NCBI GenBank assembly: GCA_002437245.1
Contig: DJOQ01000022.1
Location: forward strand, 14,691-78,690
Length of the DNA: 64,000 nt
DNA from: Ruminococcaceae bacterium UBA6434
GTDB taxonomy: Bacteria > Bacillota > Clostridia > Oscillospirales > Acutalibacteraceae
Direction of reading: 5' to 3'
Each line of letters starts with the position of its first letter. The first letter of the stretch is position 1. Under the pieces are notes generated by a model. It did not search any database. It saw nothing but the letters and a program-made list of their open reading frames with translations, and was not told where the DNA came from. The position numbers were made by a program, and so were the translations under genes. Shown in pieces: positions 25,901 through 33,366 of the stretch.

Positions 25901-26403
25901 CGGCGGTATGTACCGTAAAGGTTGCGGAAAAGCAGTTCAATTATCTGATTTTAATTATCCCTATTGTGTTGATTTTGTTAATCGGTATTGTTGTTTTGGT
26001 TGTTGTAACCGTAAAAAGAAAAAACAAAAAGACTCTTATGCCTTGCGAAAACGGACAGCATCGCAAAAGTGCGTTTTGCGGCAGATTAAAAGTTGTAAGC
26101 GGTAATCAGTTCGGGCAGGAATACAGTCTCGATTTGCAGAACGAAAAATCTGTAGGAAAAGCGCAGGATTGTGATATTAAGCTCGATGAAACATATAAAA
26201 AAGTCAGTCGTCGACACTGCGTTATAAAGTTATCGGAAAACGGTTTGGGATATGAGGTTATGGATACTTCAAGTAACGGCACATACGTTCAAAAAATCAG
26301 ACTGCCGAGAAATGAGTTTGCATTTATACCGGCCGGAGCAACCTTACTTTTGGCGGATACCGAGTGCAAGATCTTGTTACTGCCGCCGATAAAGAACAGC
26401 TGA
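22990..26403 (+). CDS. Exported lipase-3/RTX/Big2 protein with cytoplasmic FHA (island gene 11)
   Basis: 1137 aa. Signal peptide; a beta-rich N-terminal region (to about 330) with DNYVYYASW-type motifs as in DUF5050; an alpha/beta-hydrolase with the class-3 lipase nucleophile elbow TGHSLGGG (Ser near 470); a block of calcium-binding RTX nonapeptides at about 643-690 (GGDGDDVLL, GGKGDDRIY, GDTGNDVYF); a Big2 Ig-like domain (about 900-978, ENIATVDENGYVKG); a single span (about 983-1008); and a C-terminal FHA (about 1033-1130: SVGKA, SRRH, SSNGTY; Arg of GR is Lys). The ATG at 22990 gives the signal peptide and follows GAGGAG; an upstream in-frame TTG would not. It closes the island at a strong terminator. 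Confidence 0.88.
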   Translation: MKKSIRFISVFIALTLIALSLPVSFACPPPFDELDAEIQNRQRMSDRICPSEIKTDKYTFKYSTADGEKTRIEFDDGGTLVLDWICRIDNKTGENTAIIKDALFGLAADDNYVYYASWKLSDGGIKGVNYIRTDYNGDNKQILYTDSYTPYGSGVGDPPNFLLTSRALYVYKFNLVEISLDNFEKTVLVESVQDHTGEAEWMNLDFVYDDTFYFSVECNGICNTDNCYMLTPIKTGYLCFAPDVEACPDTFRLLLDENDKEAKKAMPAFTNTSLGQKAELTSEGIHIYPYSSNTESFPGCWYKFDDDKFTIDEERQSSKNPDTIQYLLFSDLAYKNLDNVKGKYIKDIADDLYPNDGSADNRFQNITGKIQKAAVMKKYLTDWTVKDTLRSSNGFYAAIFHNEKSDNYVLAVRGSQSLFSYEGLKDWSDDIIYSVRNEISLQMKEVPNLVGDYLAQNSDILPRLSVTGHSLGGGLGIMISNMYGLYAETFDASPMLDVSYYRMTFEYTANFNGIDKWIYLDHVGDGDSIGGHEYDYKNAVKHKKQANVITTPSLSPAHSRDSLITIDEKNQKIEMSPITDEHYSKNMEKLAKAVKHRFIVADRCLPKGSLVMGTSNYDSLFGYSGDTTWYMNTIAVPHTDVMYGGDGDDVLLPQTGDDYIIGGKGDDRIYGDTGNDVYFYSQGDGTDVIIDSSGNDEIWLLNYTKEQLKKFKIDTSSDNNYILVYDDVGTLIFKIWKTSGVSTHSVDIKYVTDEKTESYTRLVDWNKVKSVRKLKIACPVDIGIYDGNGTLVTTLYDGEESFFSDDNGVYSVVYDGEEYVKCIDISDESYSFVISGKDNGTMCIDESFESDNGKLLTEYTAESVPVYKASTYKLSLNGDDEPQLDGTEYNIEFDKKQYVPVLSAEIKKDNIRIAVEKGKQLSVNVNPQNADNKNVEWASMDENIATVDENGYVKGVAIGETTVVAEIDGKTAVCTVKVAEKQFNYLILIIPIVLILLIGIVVLVVVTVKRKNKKTLMPCENGQHRKSAFCGRLKVVSGNQFGQEYSLDLQNEKSVGKAQDCDIKLDETYKKVSRRHCVIKLSENGLGYEVMDTSSNGTYVQKIRLPRNEFAFIPAGATLLLADTECKILLLPPIKNS

Positions 26404-26450
26404 AATTTATAATGCAAAAAACAGACGATTATTTGCTGTTATATTCCCCT

Positions 26451-26498
26451 AAAGAAACAGGCTGTAAAAAACGGAAGTTTTTTACAGCCTGTTTCTTT
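26451..26498. terminator. Very strong bidirectional terminator at the island's end
   Basis: A perfect 22-bp stem (26451-26472 and 26477-26498) with a GGAA loop. Stem ends carry T-rich runs in both directions, so it serves the FHA island and the convergent rmuC. Confidence 0.9.
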
Positions 26499-26511
26499 CC
26501 TGCCCAATATT

Positions 26512-27825
26512 TTAATTGTCGTCCTCAGTATCGGCGAAGCCTTGGTCTATCGACAATATATTTTCCGCCTCGGAGCGCTCTATATCTTCGATGCCGCGAA
26601 GCTTTTTCTGAATTATGGAATTGCGGTGCTGTGCGTCGTCAAGCGAACGTCCTGCGTCATCTATCTTTTTCTTTGCTTTTTGCAGCACGGTGCCGAAAAT
26701 ATCATACTGCGTTTTGCACGCGGCGAGCAGCTTTCTGACCTCGTTTGCCTTTTCGTTTATGGCTACGGTCTTAAAGCCCATTGACAGCGAATTCAAAAGC
26801 GCGGTTATGGTAATAGGTCCGGCTATCATAATGTTGTATTCATTTTGCAATTTTTCGGGAAGTCCCGAACGAGAAGACGCAATTTCGGCGTACAGCCCCT
26901 CGGTTGCGAGATACATTATGGCATACGGTGTGGTTTTGGGTACATTTATGTATTTGCGTATATCCTTTGCCTCGCTGAGAATTCTGTCCTCAAGTGCTTT
27001 TCTGGCGGCGGCTACGGCAGCGGCATCGGCGTTGTCGGCGGCGTCGCAAAGGCGTATGTAATCCTCCATCGGGAATTTTGAATCTATCGGGAGAAGCGCC
27101 GGTTCTGCGCCCTTTTCGCCGGACGGTATTTTTATTGCGAATTCAACGCGCTCGGTGGATTTTTCGCCCGTTGCCACATTCTCTTCGTACATGGTGGGTA
27201 TGGTCTGGTCGAGTATGCCCTTGAGCTGAACCTCTGCCCATGTGCCGCGCGCCTTAACATTTGTAAGAACGCGGTTGAGAGTTGTTACATTGTTTGTAAC
27301 GCCGTTTGAAAGCTCTTTCATCTCGCCGAGCGATTTGTACAGCTTTTCAAGCTGTTCGGAGACGGTCTTAAACGAACTGTCAAGGCGCGTTGTAAGAGTT
27401 GAGGTGAGCTTTTCGTCAACGGTCATACGCATCTGGTCAAGCTTCTTTTCATTGCTTTCCTGCATCTTTTGAATACTTGCTTCTATTACTTTAGACTGAC
27501 GCTCATTTTGCTCAATGCTCTTATCGCGTATCATATTGAGCGACTGTGCTATGGTTTCGTTCATCTTTTCGCGGTTTTCATAATTTAGCTTTGTCATTGC
27601 CTCAAGCTTTGCCGACATATTTTCAAGGCTTCGGTTGGTTTCTATCCTGTTGCGCTGAAATTCGTCCGAGGTGTTTTTGGTAAGATCGGCTATTTTGGAG
27701 TTCAATACGGCAAAATCTTCCGAGGAGCTTTGCTTTGCCGCTCTTTTAGAAAAAATCAAGGCTCCGAGCGCGCAAATAAGCGACAGAACGGAAATTACGG
27801 ATAATATTATTTCAAACGTTTGCAT
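26512..27825 (-). CDS. rmuC: DNA recombination protein RmuC
   Basis: 437 aa. An N-terminal membrane anchor (about residues 5-27) is followed by a long charged coiled coil (about 35-170) and the RmuC nuclease-like domain (about 180-400), with GNGVT-like NGVTNNVTTLNRVLTNVKARGTW and the typical LPIDSKFPMEDY. RmuC limits sequence inversions at repeats. The RBS AAAGGAG precedes the ATG; a consensus promoter lies at 27856-27884. It is transcribed alone and converges on the signalling island. Confidence 0.93.
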   Translation of the reverse strand: MQTFEIILSVISVLSLICALGALIFSKRAAKQSSSEDFAVLNSKIADLTKNTSDEFQRNRIETNRSLENMSAKLEAMTKLNYENREKMNETIAQSLNMIRDKSIEQNERQSKVIEASIQKMQESNEKKLDQMRMTVDEKLTSTLTTRLDSSFKTVSEQLEKLYKSLGEMKELSNGVTNNVTTLNRVLTNVKARGTWAEVQLKGILDQTIPTMYEENVATGEKSTERVEFAIKIPSGEKGAEPALLPIDSKFPMEDYIRLCDAADNADAAAVAAARKALEDRILSEAKDIRKYINVPKTTPYAIMYLATEGLYAEIASSRSGLPEKLQNEYNIMIAGPITITALLNSLSMGFKTVAINEKANEVRKLLAACKTQYDIFGTVLQKAKKKIDDAGRSLDDAQHRNSIIQKKLRGIEDIERSEAENILSIDQGFADTEDDN

Positions 27826-27855
27826 AAATTCAGTCTCCTTTATTCTTTATAATAT

Positions 27856-27884
27856 ATTATAGGTGAGATAAAGTCCTGAGTCAA
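27856..27884 (-). promoter_or_regulatory. sigma-A promoter of rmuC
   Basis: Minus strand TTGACT (27879-27884) and perfect TATAAT (27856-27861), spacer 17 bases, 31 bases before the ATG. Confidence 0.75.
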
Positions 27885-27917
27885 TATAACAAATGTGTGG
27901 ATTTTAAGAGCCTTTTG

Positions 27918-27926
27918 TGCTAAAAT
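27918..27926 (+). promoter_or_regulatory. Extended -10 for the substrate-binding lipoprotein gene
   Basis: TGCTAAAAT fits an extended -10, 58 bases before the TTG start at 27984; the -35 (GGATTT) is weak. A GTGC/GCAC inverted repeat around ATACCCTATGGG lies just downstream. Confidence 0.35.
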
Positions 27927-27983
27927 GAATTCAGTGCTATACCCTATGGGGCACAACATCATTACTTTATAGGGGTAATTAAA

Positions 27984-29570
27984 TTGACAAAGAAAATTAT
28001 TTCAATTTTAATATTGCTGTGTGTAATTGTATCTGCCTTTACAGGCTGTTTCGGCAGAAAAAAGTCGGGTGAAGCCTTTTCAATGCCGATAATGGACGAG
28101 CCGACGAGCCTTGACCCGCAGATAGCGGATTCAAATTCCGAAAAGCTCGTTGCGGCAAACTGCTACGAGGGGCTTGTCCGCATAATGGCGGACGGCACCA
28201 TAGGCAAGGGCGTTGCCACGGATTGGAATGTTTCCGACGACGGTCTTACATATACGTTTAAGCTTCGCAACAATTCACATTGGGCTATGTTTTCGGGGCA
28301 CAAGGCTGTGCTCGGCGAAAATTACGAGGATACGTTTGACATAACCGTAAAGGCGGAGGACTTTAAATTCGGCATTGAGAGAACCCTCTCGGAGCAGACC
28401 GGTTCCGCAGACGCGCCGCTGTTTTCGGCGGTGAAGAGCATAAGTACGCCGGATGATTTTACCGTAGTGTTCAATCTTTCGTATGCCGACGATAACTTCC
28501 TGTATGCGCTGACAAGCCCGGGCGCTATGCCGTGCGACGAAGAATTTTTCAATCTCACAAACGGTAAGTACGGCCTTGATGCGAAATATCTGCTGTGCAA
28601 CGGACCTTTCCATGTGTCCAAATGGACAGAAAAAACTTCCGTAAAGCTGGTTAAGAATAACGAGTACAACGGTGAAACCGCGGTTTCACCGTCATCGGTG
28701 ACGTTTTATATAAACAACGACGATTCCGAAGTTGCCGATAAGATGAATTCCGTCACATATGACGCGGCTTTTCTTTCGTCGTCGCAGTTCTCGACCATAG
28801 AAAACAAAAAGGATTTGAATTCCGTTGCCGTTCAAAACGTGACATACTCCTTTATATTCAATCAAAACGACAATAACTACCGCAACAAAAATATGCGGCT
28901 TGCATTTTGCCGCTCGTGCGATACTTCGTCGCTGTTTGACTCACAAAGCGATATTTCAAAGGCCGACGGCATAGTGCCGCCGTCATGCAAAATAGGCGGT
29001 GAGGATTACCGAGGCGAAAACGGCACAAATCTTTTGTCTTATGACGAGACGCTTGCAAAAAAGAATTTCAACGACGCGCTTTTGGAGCTCGGCACATCGT
29101 CGGTCGAAACTACAATACTTTGCACCGAGCAGTATGAGTCGTTTGTCAAGCAGATGGTGCAAAAGCTCCAGAAAACACTCGGTGTGAAATTTGTCTCCAC
29201 GGTAAAAGCAGTTTCGGAATCCGACCTTGAGGCGGCAGTAAACGACGGCAATTACAGTGTGGCGTTTTATCCGTTTAAGGCAAAATCGGCTTTTGCCGGC
29301 GAGATTATAGAGGGATTTGACCAAAGCAATATATTCGGATATGAGTCCGAGGTCTTATCGCAGAAAATCCGTAACATCAAAAACAATTCCGGCAGCCTTG
29401 AGGGTGAGCGTTCCGCTGTTGCCGACGCGGAGAACTATCTTATTTCCGAAGCGGTAATAATGCCCGTGTTCTATGAGAACAGTTATTTTGTAACCTCCAA
29501 AAAAACAAGCGGCATATATTTCTATTCGTCCGCGGATAACGTCTATTTTATAAACGCAAAAAAATCGTAA
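27984..29570 (+). CDS. Oligopeptide-binding lipoprotein (SBP family 5, OppA/DppA-like)
   Basis: 528 aa. A lipoprotein signal peptide ends in AFTGC (lipobox, Cys about 22). The mature part has the SBP_bac_5 hallmarks: DEPTSLDPQIADS, YEGLVRIMADGTIGKGVATDW, WNVSDDGLTYTFKLR. It should bind peptides (or nickel or sugars in some members) outside the cell and deliver them to an ABC permease. The start is a TTG preceded by AGGGG. No permease or ATPase genes adjoin; VanZ-like and DUF1015 genes follow after 15 and 4 bases, so it is an orphan binding protein or feeds a transporter coded elsewhere. Confidence 0.9.
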   Translation: MTKKIISILILLCVIVSAFTGCFGRKKSGEAFSMPIMDEPTSLDPQIADSNSEKLVAANCYEGLVRIMADGTIGKGVATDWNVSDDGLTYTFKLRNNSHWAMFSGHKAVLGENYEDTFDITVKAEDFKFGIERTLSEQTGSADAPLFSAVKSISTPDDFTVVFNLSYADDNFLYALTSPGAMPCDEEFFNLTNGKYGLDAKYLLCNGPFHVSKWTEKTSVKLVKNNEYNGETAVSPSSVTFYINNDDSEVADKMNSVTYDAAFLSSSQFSTIENKKDLNSVAVQNVTYSFIFNQNDNNYRNKNMRLAFCRSCDTSSLFDSQSDISKADGIVPPSCKIGGEDYRGENGTNLLSYDETLAKKNFNDALLELGTSSVETTILCTEQYESFVKQMVQKLQKTLGVKFVSTVKAVSESDLEAAVNDGNYSVAFYPFKAKSAFAGEIIEGFDQSNIFGYESEVLSQKIRNIKNNSGSLEGERSAVADAENYLISEAVIMPVFYENSYFVTSKKTSGIYFYSSADNVYFINAKKS

Positions 29571-29585
29571 GAAACGGTATTTAAA

Positions 29586-30044
29586 ATGAGAGAAAAATAC
29601 GGCGTATCGCAAAAAATCTTTATAGCAATATCTTGGCTTCTGACGGCGGCGCTGATGGTGACGATATTTTACCTGTCCTCTCAGGTCTCGTCAAAATCAT
29701 CGGGGCTCAGCTCCGGTGTTATTGCACGCATAACAGAGCTCTTTCATATCACGCTTTCACAGCACACAGTCAGAAAAACCGCGCACGCACTCGAATATAC
29801 GGCACTTTGCTTTTTGTTTTCTTTTAGCTGGCTGTCGGTGTTTTCGTTTCCACGGTACGCGCTCTCTTTTTTGTCCGCGGCGCTTTACGCTTCTTCGGAC
29901 GAGCTTCATCAGTACTTTGTTTCCGGCAGAGCGTGTCAGCCGCGCGACGTGTTTATAGATTGTCTCGGCGCGGCATTCGGGCTTTTGTTGTTTTTTATAT
30001 TATATACTGCATACAGTCACATTCATAAAAATAAAGCGAGGTAA
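29586..30044 (+). CDS. VanZ-like membrane protein
   Basis: 152 aa, about four membrane helices. The VanZ-family signature is visible: an Arg-Lys-x-Ala-His element (VRKTAHALEYTALCF) in the second half of the first loop and SDELHQYFVSGRACQPRDVFIDCLGAAFG near the end, here cited only by its key residues D-E-H-Q and R-x2-D-x3-D. VanZ confers low-level teicoplanin resistance in enterococci, but chromosomal relatives like this have no known role. It sits between the lipoprotein and DUF1015 genes with tiny gaps (15 and 4 bases), so the three are one operon. Confidence 0.87.
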   Translation: MREKYGVSQKIFIAISWLLTAALMVTIFYLSSQVSSKSSGLSSGVIARITELFHITLSQHTVRKTAHALEYTALCFLFSFSWLSVFSFPRYALSFLSAALYASSDELHQYFVSGRACQPRDVFIDCLGAAFGLLLFFILYTAYSHIHKNKAR

Positions 30045-30048
30045 TATT

Positions 30049-31293
30049 ATGGCAGTTTTGAGAGCGTTCAGGGCACTTCGGCCGACTCCGGAATACGCTT
30101 CCAGAGTGGCGGCATTGCCGTACGACGTTATGAATTCGGACGAGGCGCGAAGAATGGTCTTCGGCAATCCGTATTCTTTCCTGCACGTTGACAAAGCGGA
30201 AATCGACCTTCCCAAGACGGTTGATATTTATGACGACCGCGTGTATGAAAAAGCGCGCGAGAATTTATCAAAGCTTGTCTCGGCGGACGTTATGAAGCAG
30301 GATGAAAAGCCGTGTCTGTATATCTATGAGCAGACTTGGCGCGGCAGAACGCAGACGGGTATAGTGGGCTGCACGGCTATTGACGATTATATAAACGACG
30401 TTATCAAAAAGCATGAAAAGACAAGAGCCGATAAAGAGGCTGACCGCATACGCCACGTCGATACTCTCGACGCAAACACCGGTCCCATTTTCCTGACATA
30501 TAGGAAAAATGAGAAAATTTCATCGATTACGGCAGACATCAAGGCAAAAAACGAACCGGTTTATGATTTTGTGTCGGACGATGTTCGTGAAAGAGTTTGG
30601 GTTGTGTCGGAAAATGACACGATAGATTTTATAACCGAGCAGTTTGAAAATGTACCTTCCCTCTATATCGCGGACGGTCATCACAGAGCCGCGTCCGCAG
30701 TAAAGGTCGGGCTTCGCCGCCGTGAGCAAAATCCGAATTATACGGGCACGGAGGAGTTTAATTTCTTCTTATCGGTAATTTTTCCGAGCGACGAGCTTCG
30801 CATACTCGATTACAACCGTATAATTAAAGATTTAAACGGGCTTTCGGACGAGGAGTTTTTACTTGAGCTCGGTCGAAAATTCGATATAGAAAAGCAGGGG
30901 AAAAATGAGTACCGTCCGCAAAAGGCACATTCTTTCGGAATGTATCTCTCGGGCGAATGGTATGCTCTTTTTGCAAAGCCGGAAGCGATTGACACGTTCG
31001 ACGCGGTGGGCAGCCTGGATGTTTCGATTCTTCAAAACAATGTCATTTCTCCCATTCTCGGTATAGACGACCCGAGAACCGACAAAAGAATAGACTTTGT
31101 CGGCGGCATCAGAGGCCTTTCCGAGCTTTCAAAGCGAGTCGATTCGGGTGAAGAAAAACTCGCGTTTTCTATGTTCCCGACAACGCTTGACGAGCTCATG
31201 AATATAGCCGACAAGTCCATGACAATGCCCCCGAAGTCAACTTGGTTTGAGCCGAAGCTCTTGAGCGGACTTTTTATACATTATCTTAAATGA
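30049..31293 (+). CDS. DUF1015-family protein
   Basis: 414 aa, soluble. The N-terminus FRALRPTPEYASRVAALPYDVM is the typical DUF1015 opening, and YIADGHHRAASA (His-His motif) is the conserved central element. DUF1015 proteins are common in Clostridia, frequently near serine biosynthesis genes, and have a ParB/HTH-like annotation in some databases; the activity is unknown. Here neighbours are VanZ-like and a peptide-binding lipoprotein. RBS GCGAGG precedes the ATG after a 4-base gap from the previous stop. Confidence 0.9.
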   Translation: MAVLRAFRALRPTPEYASRVAALPYDVMNSDEARRMVFGNPYSFLHVDKAEIDLPKTVDIYDDRVYEKARENLSKLVSADVMKQDEKPCLYIYEQTWRGRTQTGIVGCTAIDDYINDVIKKHEKTRADKEADRIRHVDTLDANTGPIFLTYRKNEKISSITADIKAKNEPVYDFVSDDVRERVWVVSENDTIDFITEQFENVPSLYIADGHHRAASAVKVGLRRREQNPNYTGTEEFNFFLSVIFPSDELRILDYNRIIKDLNGLSDEEFLLELGRKFDIEKQGKNEYRPQKAHSFGMYLSGEWYALFAKPEAIDTFDAVGSLDVSILQNNVISPILGIDDPRTDKRIDFVGGIRGLSELSKRVDSGEEKLAFSMFPTTLDELMNIADKSMTMPPKSTWFEPKLLSGLFIHYLK

Positions 31294-31460
31294 TGTCTGT
31301 TTTTTGCAGTACTTTAATTTAGAGCTTTTATGTACATATATGTTACCTTAAAGCAGAAATTCTGATATTTTTTTGTGTGAATAAGTAACAATTTTCGTAT
31401 GTTCTAAAATTTTTTTTGTATAATAAACAGTATAAAAGTACAGGCGAGGAGGTACTTATT

Positions 31461-31841
31461 ATGCTGGGCGAAAAAATGAAGCTCATTCGCAATTATAACG
31501 GATATTCACAGCGCCAAATAGCGGAAATATTAAAAATCGAAAGGTCTACCTACGCTTCATATGAAACCGGAAGAAATCGACCGGATATTTTTGCAGTGCA
31601 ACGTTTTGCAAAAATTTTTAATGTCAGCGTGGATTATATTTTGGGGCTGGACGATAAGAATATTTACCGCCTGCGCGATCAAACGGCGGAATACGAAAGA
31701 CGTCACAAAAAAGAGGGTATCGTTTCACAACTTACCTCTGACGAAAAAATCCTGATAGGTCTTTACCGTCAGTGCGACGCCGAGACGAAAAAGACAATTC
31801 TTGAGAGCGTCCGCAAGGTAGAGCTTGAGACGGACGAATAA
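31461..31841 (+). CDS. XRE-family transcriptional regulator
   Basis: 126 aa. Residues 1-62 are a classic helix-turn-helix of the Cro/CI type (MKLIRNYNGYSQRQIAEIL, then STYASYETGRNRPD and FNVSVDYILGLDD). A 60-residue C-terminal part, charged and helical, probably dimerises. The ATG at 31461 follows GAGGAGG; upstream in-frame codons have no ribosome site. A TATAAT at 31419-31424 is a likely -10. A terminator follows. Stand-alone; target unknown, though autoregulation is usual. Confidence 0.88.
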   Translation: MLGEKMKLIRNYNGYSQRQIAEILKIERSTYASYETGRNRPDIFAVQRFAKIFNVSVDYILGLDDKNIYRLRDQTAEYERRHKKEGIVSQLTSDEKILIGLYRQCDAETKKTILESVRKVELETDE

Positions 31842-31877
31842 GACAAAAGCCATCGGAAATAAAATTATGAAAAGCTT

Positions 31878-31922
31878 AAAAAGGAACTGTAAAAGCGATT
31901 TTTTACGGTTCCTTTTTGTTTA
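31878..31922 (+). terminator. Terminator after the XRE gene
   Basis: A 17-bp stem (31878-31894 with 31901-31917, one G-U) that ends in a T-run. Confidence 0.85.
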
Positions 31923-32009
31923 TAGTTTGTTTATCCGGAGCTTATGCGGCATTTTTTTGCGCTTTTTTTCATAGCCTTTAAAGAATTTGTGAGAAAAGGG
32001 GTGCAATAA

Positions 32010-32159
32010 TTGACTTCGGCTGATATAATTATAATAGTTTGCGTTATCGTGCTGATTTTTGCCGTGGTTCTTGTTAAAATAAAACGGAAAAAACGCGGCT
32101 GCAACGCTTCGCGCCGAAACTGTCCGTTCGGCAAAGAGAATTTTAAAAACAGGAGATGA
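32010..32159 (+). CDS. Small single-span membrane peptide with C-terminal Cys pair
   Basis: 49 aa from a TTG start with AAGGGG seven to eight bases upstream. Residues 5-23 are a hydrophobic helix (IIIIVCVIVLIFAVVLV), followed by KIKRKKRGC and NCPFGKENFK. The shape (one span, basic cytoplasmic stretch, C-terminal Cys residues) resembles the small FeoB-associated Cys-rich proteins, but there are only two tail Cys and no feoB nearby. Its stop lies four bases before the flavoprotein ATG, whose RBS is inside this gene, so it is translationally coupled. Function unknown. Confidence 0.6.
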   Translation: MTSADIIIIVCVIVLIFAVVLVKIKRKKRGCNASRRNCPFGKENFKNRR

Positions 32160-32163
32160 ATAT

Positions 32164-33366
32164 ATGCCTTCCGTTGCCGTAATAGGAGCCGGCGCTTCGG
32201 GTATGGCGTTTGCCGTAGCCTTAAAGCTTAAAAGACCCGACGCCGAGGTTACCGTATTTGAGAAAAATCCGAAAGCGCTCAAAAAAATACTTGTGACCGG
32301 CAACGGCAGGTGTAATATACTCAATTTTGATACGAGCGCGGACGACTATTACGGTGCGCGTGATTTTGTGCGCCCCGCAACGGAAACATATACTCCGCAG
32401 CGCATTACGGATTTTTTCCGCGGTATAGGGCTTGTTATTATGCGCGGCGACGAGGACAGAGCGTACCCGATTTCACAGTCTGCCGCCTCGGTTGTGTGCG
32501 TAATTTCGTCGGCTGCCGAAAGAGAGGGTGTAAAGGTTATTACCGATACACATATCAAAAGCATTAAGCAAGTCAAAGACGGATTTATAATAAACAACGA
32601 CAAGAAATTCGATTTTGTGGTTCTCGCCTGCGGTGGCGCCGCAGCCCCGAAGCAGGGAACAGATGGCACGTCCTTTGACCTTTTTAAGTCTCTCGGAATC
32701 GGCGTTACGGAGCTTTATCCTGCGCTCACCGGATTGTGTGTAAAGGATATGCCCTTTTCACTAAAAGGACTACGGCAATACTGCAAATGCACCGTTTCTT
32801 TAGGCGAAAAAGAGTATTGTCAAGAGGGTGAAGTGCAGTTTAATGATTACGGACTTTCGGGTATCCCCATAATGCAGCTCTCGCGCTTTATAGGCAAAGG
32901 CAAAGCTACAGCTACAGCTACAGCTACGCTCGACTGTCTGCCGTTGCTTACAAAAAACGAGGTTGCAAAATTTTTGCAATCACATAGGTTTCGTGAGCCG
33001 TCGGGCGACGTCCTGTGCGGAATTTTACCGCGAGCCCTTTCAAACCATATTCTTTTGAAATGCAATGTTAAAAAAGACGAGCCGTTTAGCGGTCTATCAA
33101 GCAATAAGACTTTACAGATTGCCTCTGCGATAAAATCGCTTGAGTTTTCCGTGACAGGCGTTCGCGGATTTGATTTTGCTCAGGTAACGCGCGGCGGAGC
33201 GGCTCTTTCGGAATTTGATAAAAATACTCTCGAATCAAAAAAAGTAAAACACCTGTATGCCGTGGGAGAGGCGCTTGATGTTGACGGCCCGTGCGGAGGA
33301 TATAACCTCGGTTGGGCATGGTCGTCGGCACTTCTTGCGGCGGAGTCTGTTTTAAAGGAGTTTTAA
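32164..33366 (+). CDS. HI0933/BaiN-family flavoprotein
   Basis: 400 aa. The Rossmann FAD motif is at the N-terminus (VAVIGAGASGMAFA), followed by TGNGRCNILNF, the family's hallmark, LACGGAAAPKQGTDG in the middle and the C-terminal FAD-binding VDGPCGGYNLGWAWSSA. Members include YhiN and BaiN; most are uncharacterised reductases, and the BaiN assignment to bile-acid steps should not be transferred. The gene abuts the next FAD-dehydrogenase gene (stop and ATG adjacent), so the two flavoproteins are coexpressed. A GCTACA hexamer repeat encodes an Ala-Thr run near residue 250. Confidence 0.92.
   Translation: MPSVAVIGAGASGMAFAVALKLKRPDAEVTVFEKNPKALKKILVTGNGRCNILNFDTSADDYYGARDFVRPATETYTPQRITDFFRGIGLVIMRGDEDRAYPISQSAASVVCVISSAAEREGVKVITDTHIKSIKQVKDGFIINNDKKFDFVVLACGGAAAPKQGTDGTSFDLFKSLGIGVTELYPALTGLCVKDMPFSLKGLRQYCKCTVSLGEKEYCQEGEVQFNDYGLSGIPIMQLSRFIGKGKATATATATLDCLPLLTKNEVAKFLQSHRFREPSGDVLCGILPRALSNHILLKCNVKKDEPFSGLSSNKTLQIASAIKSLEFSVTGVRGFDFAQVTRGGAALSEFDKNTLESKKVKHLYAVGEALDVDGPCGGYNLGWAWSSALLAAESVLKEF
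32903..32926 (+). repeat. Hexanucleotide (GCTACA) repeat inside the flavoprotein gene
   Basis: Three GCTACA copies plus GCTACG encode alternating Ala-Thr. In-frame, so slippage would change length by two residues without breaking the gene. Confidence 0.7.

Noticed and set aside
9793..26403. Type VI secretion regulatory module (PpkA/PppA/Fha)
   Set aside because: No TssB/C, Hcp, VgrG, ClpV or IcmF-like gene is present, and the organism appears Gram-positive.
9793..26403. Type VII (ESX/Ess) secretion locus because of FHA and kinases
   Set aside because: No WXG100 protein, EssC-type ATPase, EsaA or YukD-like gene was found.
29586..30044. Glycopeptide resistance gene vanZ
   Set aside because: Only a VanZ-like fold; no vanHAX or regulator genes, so resistance is not supported.
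27984..31293. Complete oligopeptide ABC transporter operon
   Set aside because: Only the binding lipoprotein is present; following genes are VanZ-like and DUF1015, not permeases or ATPases.
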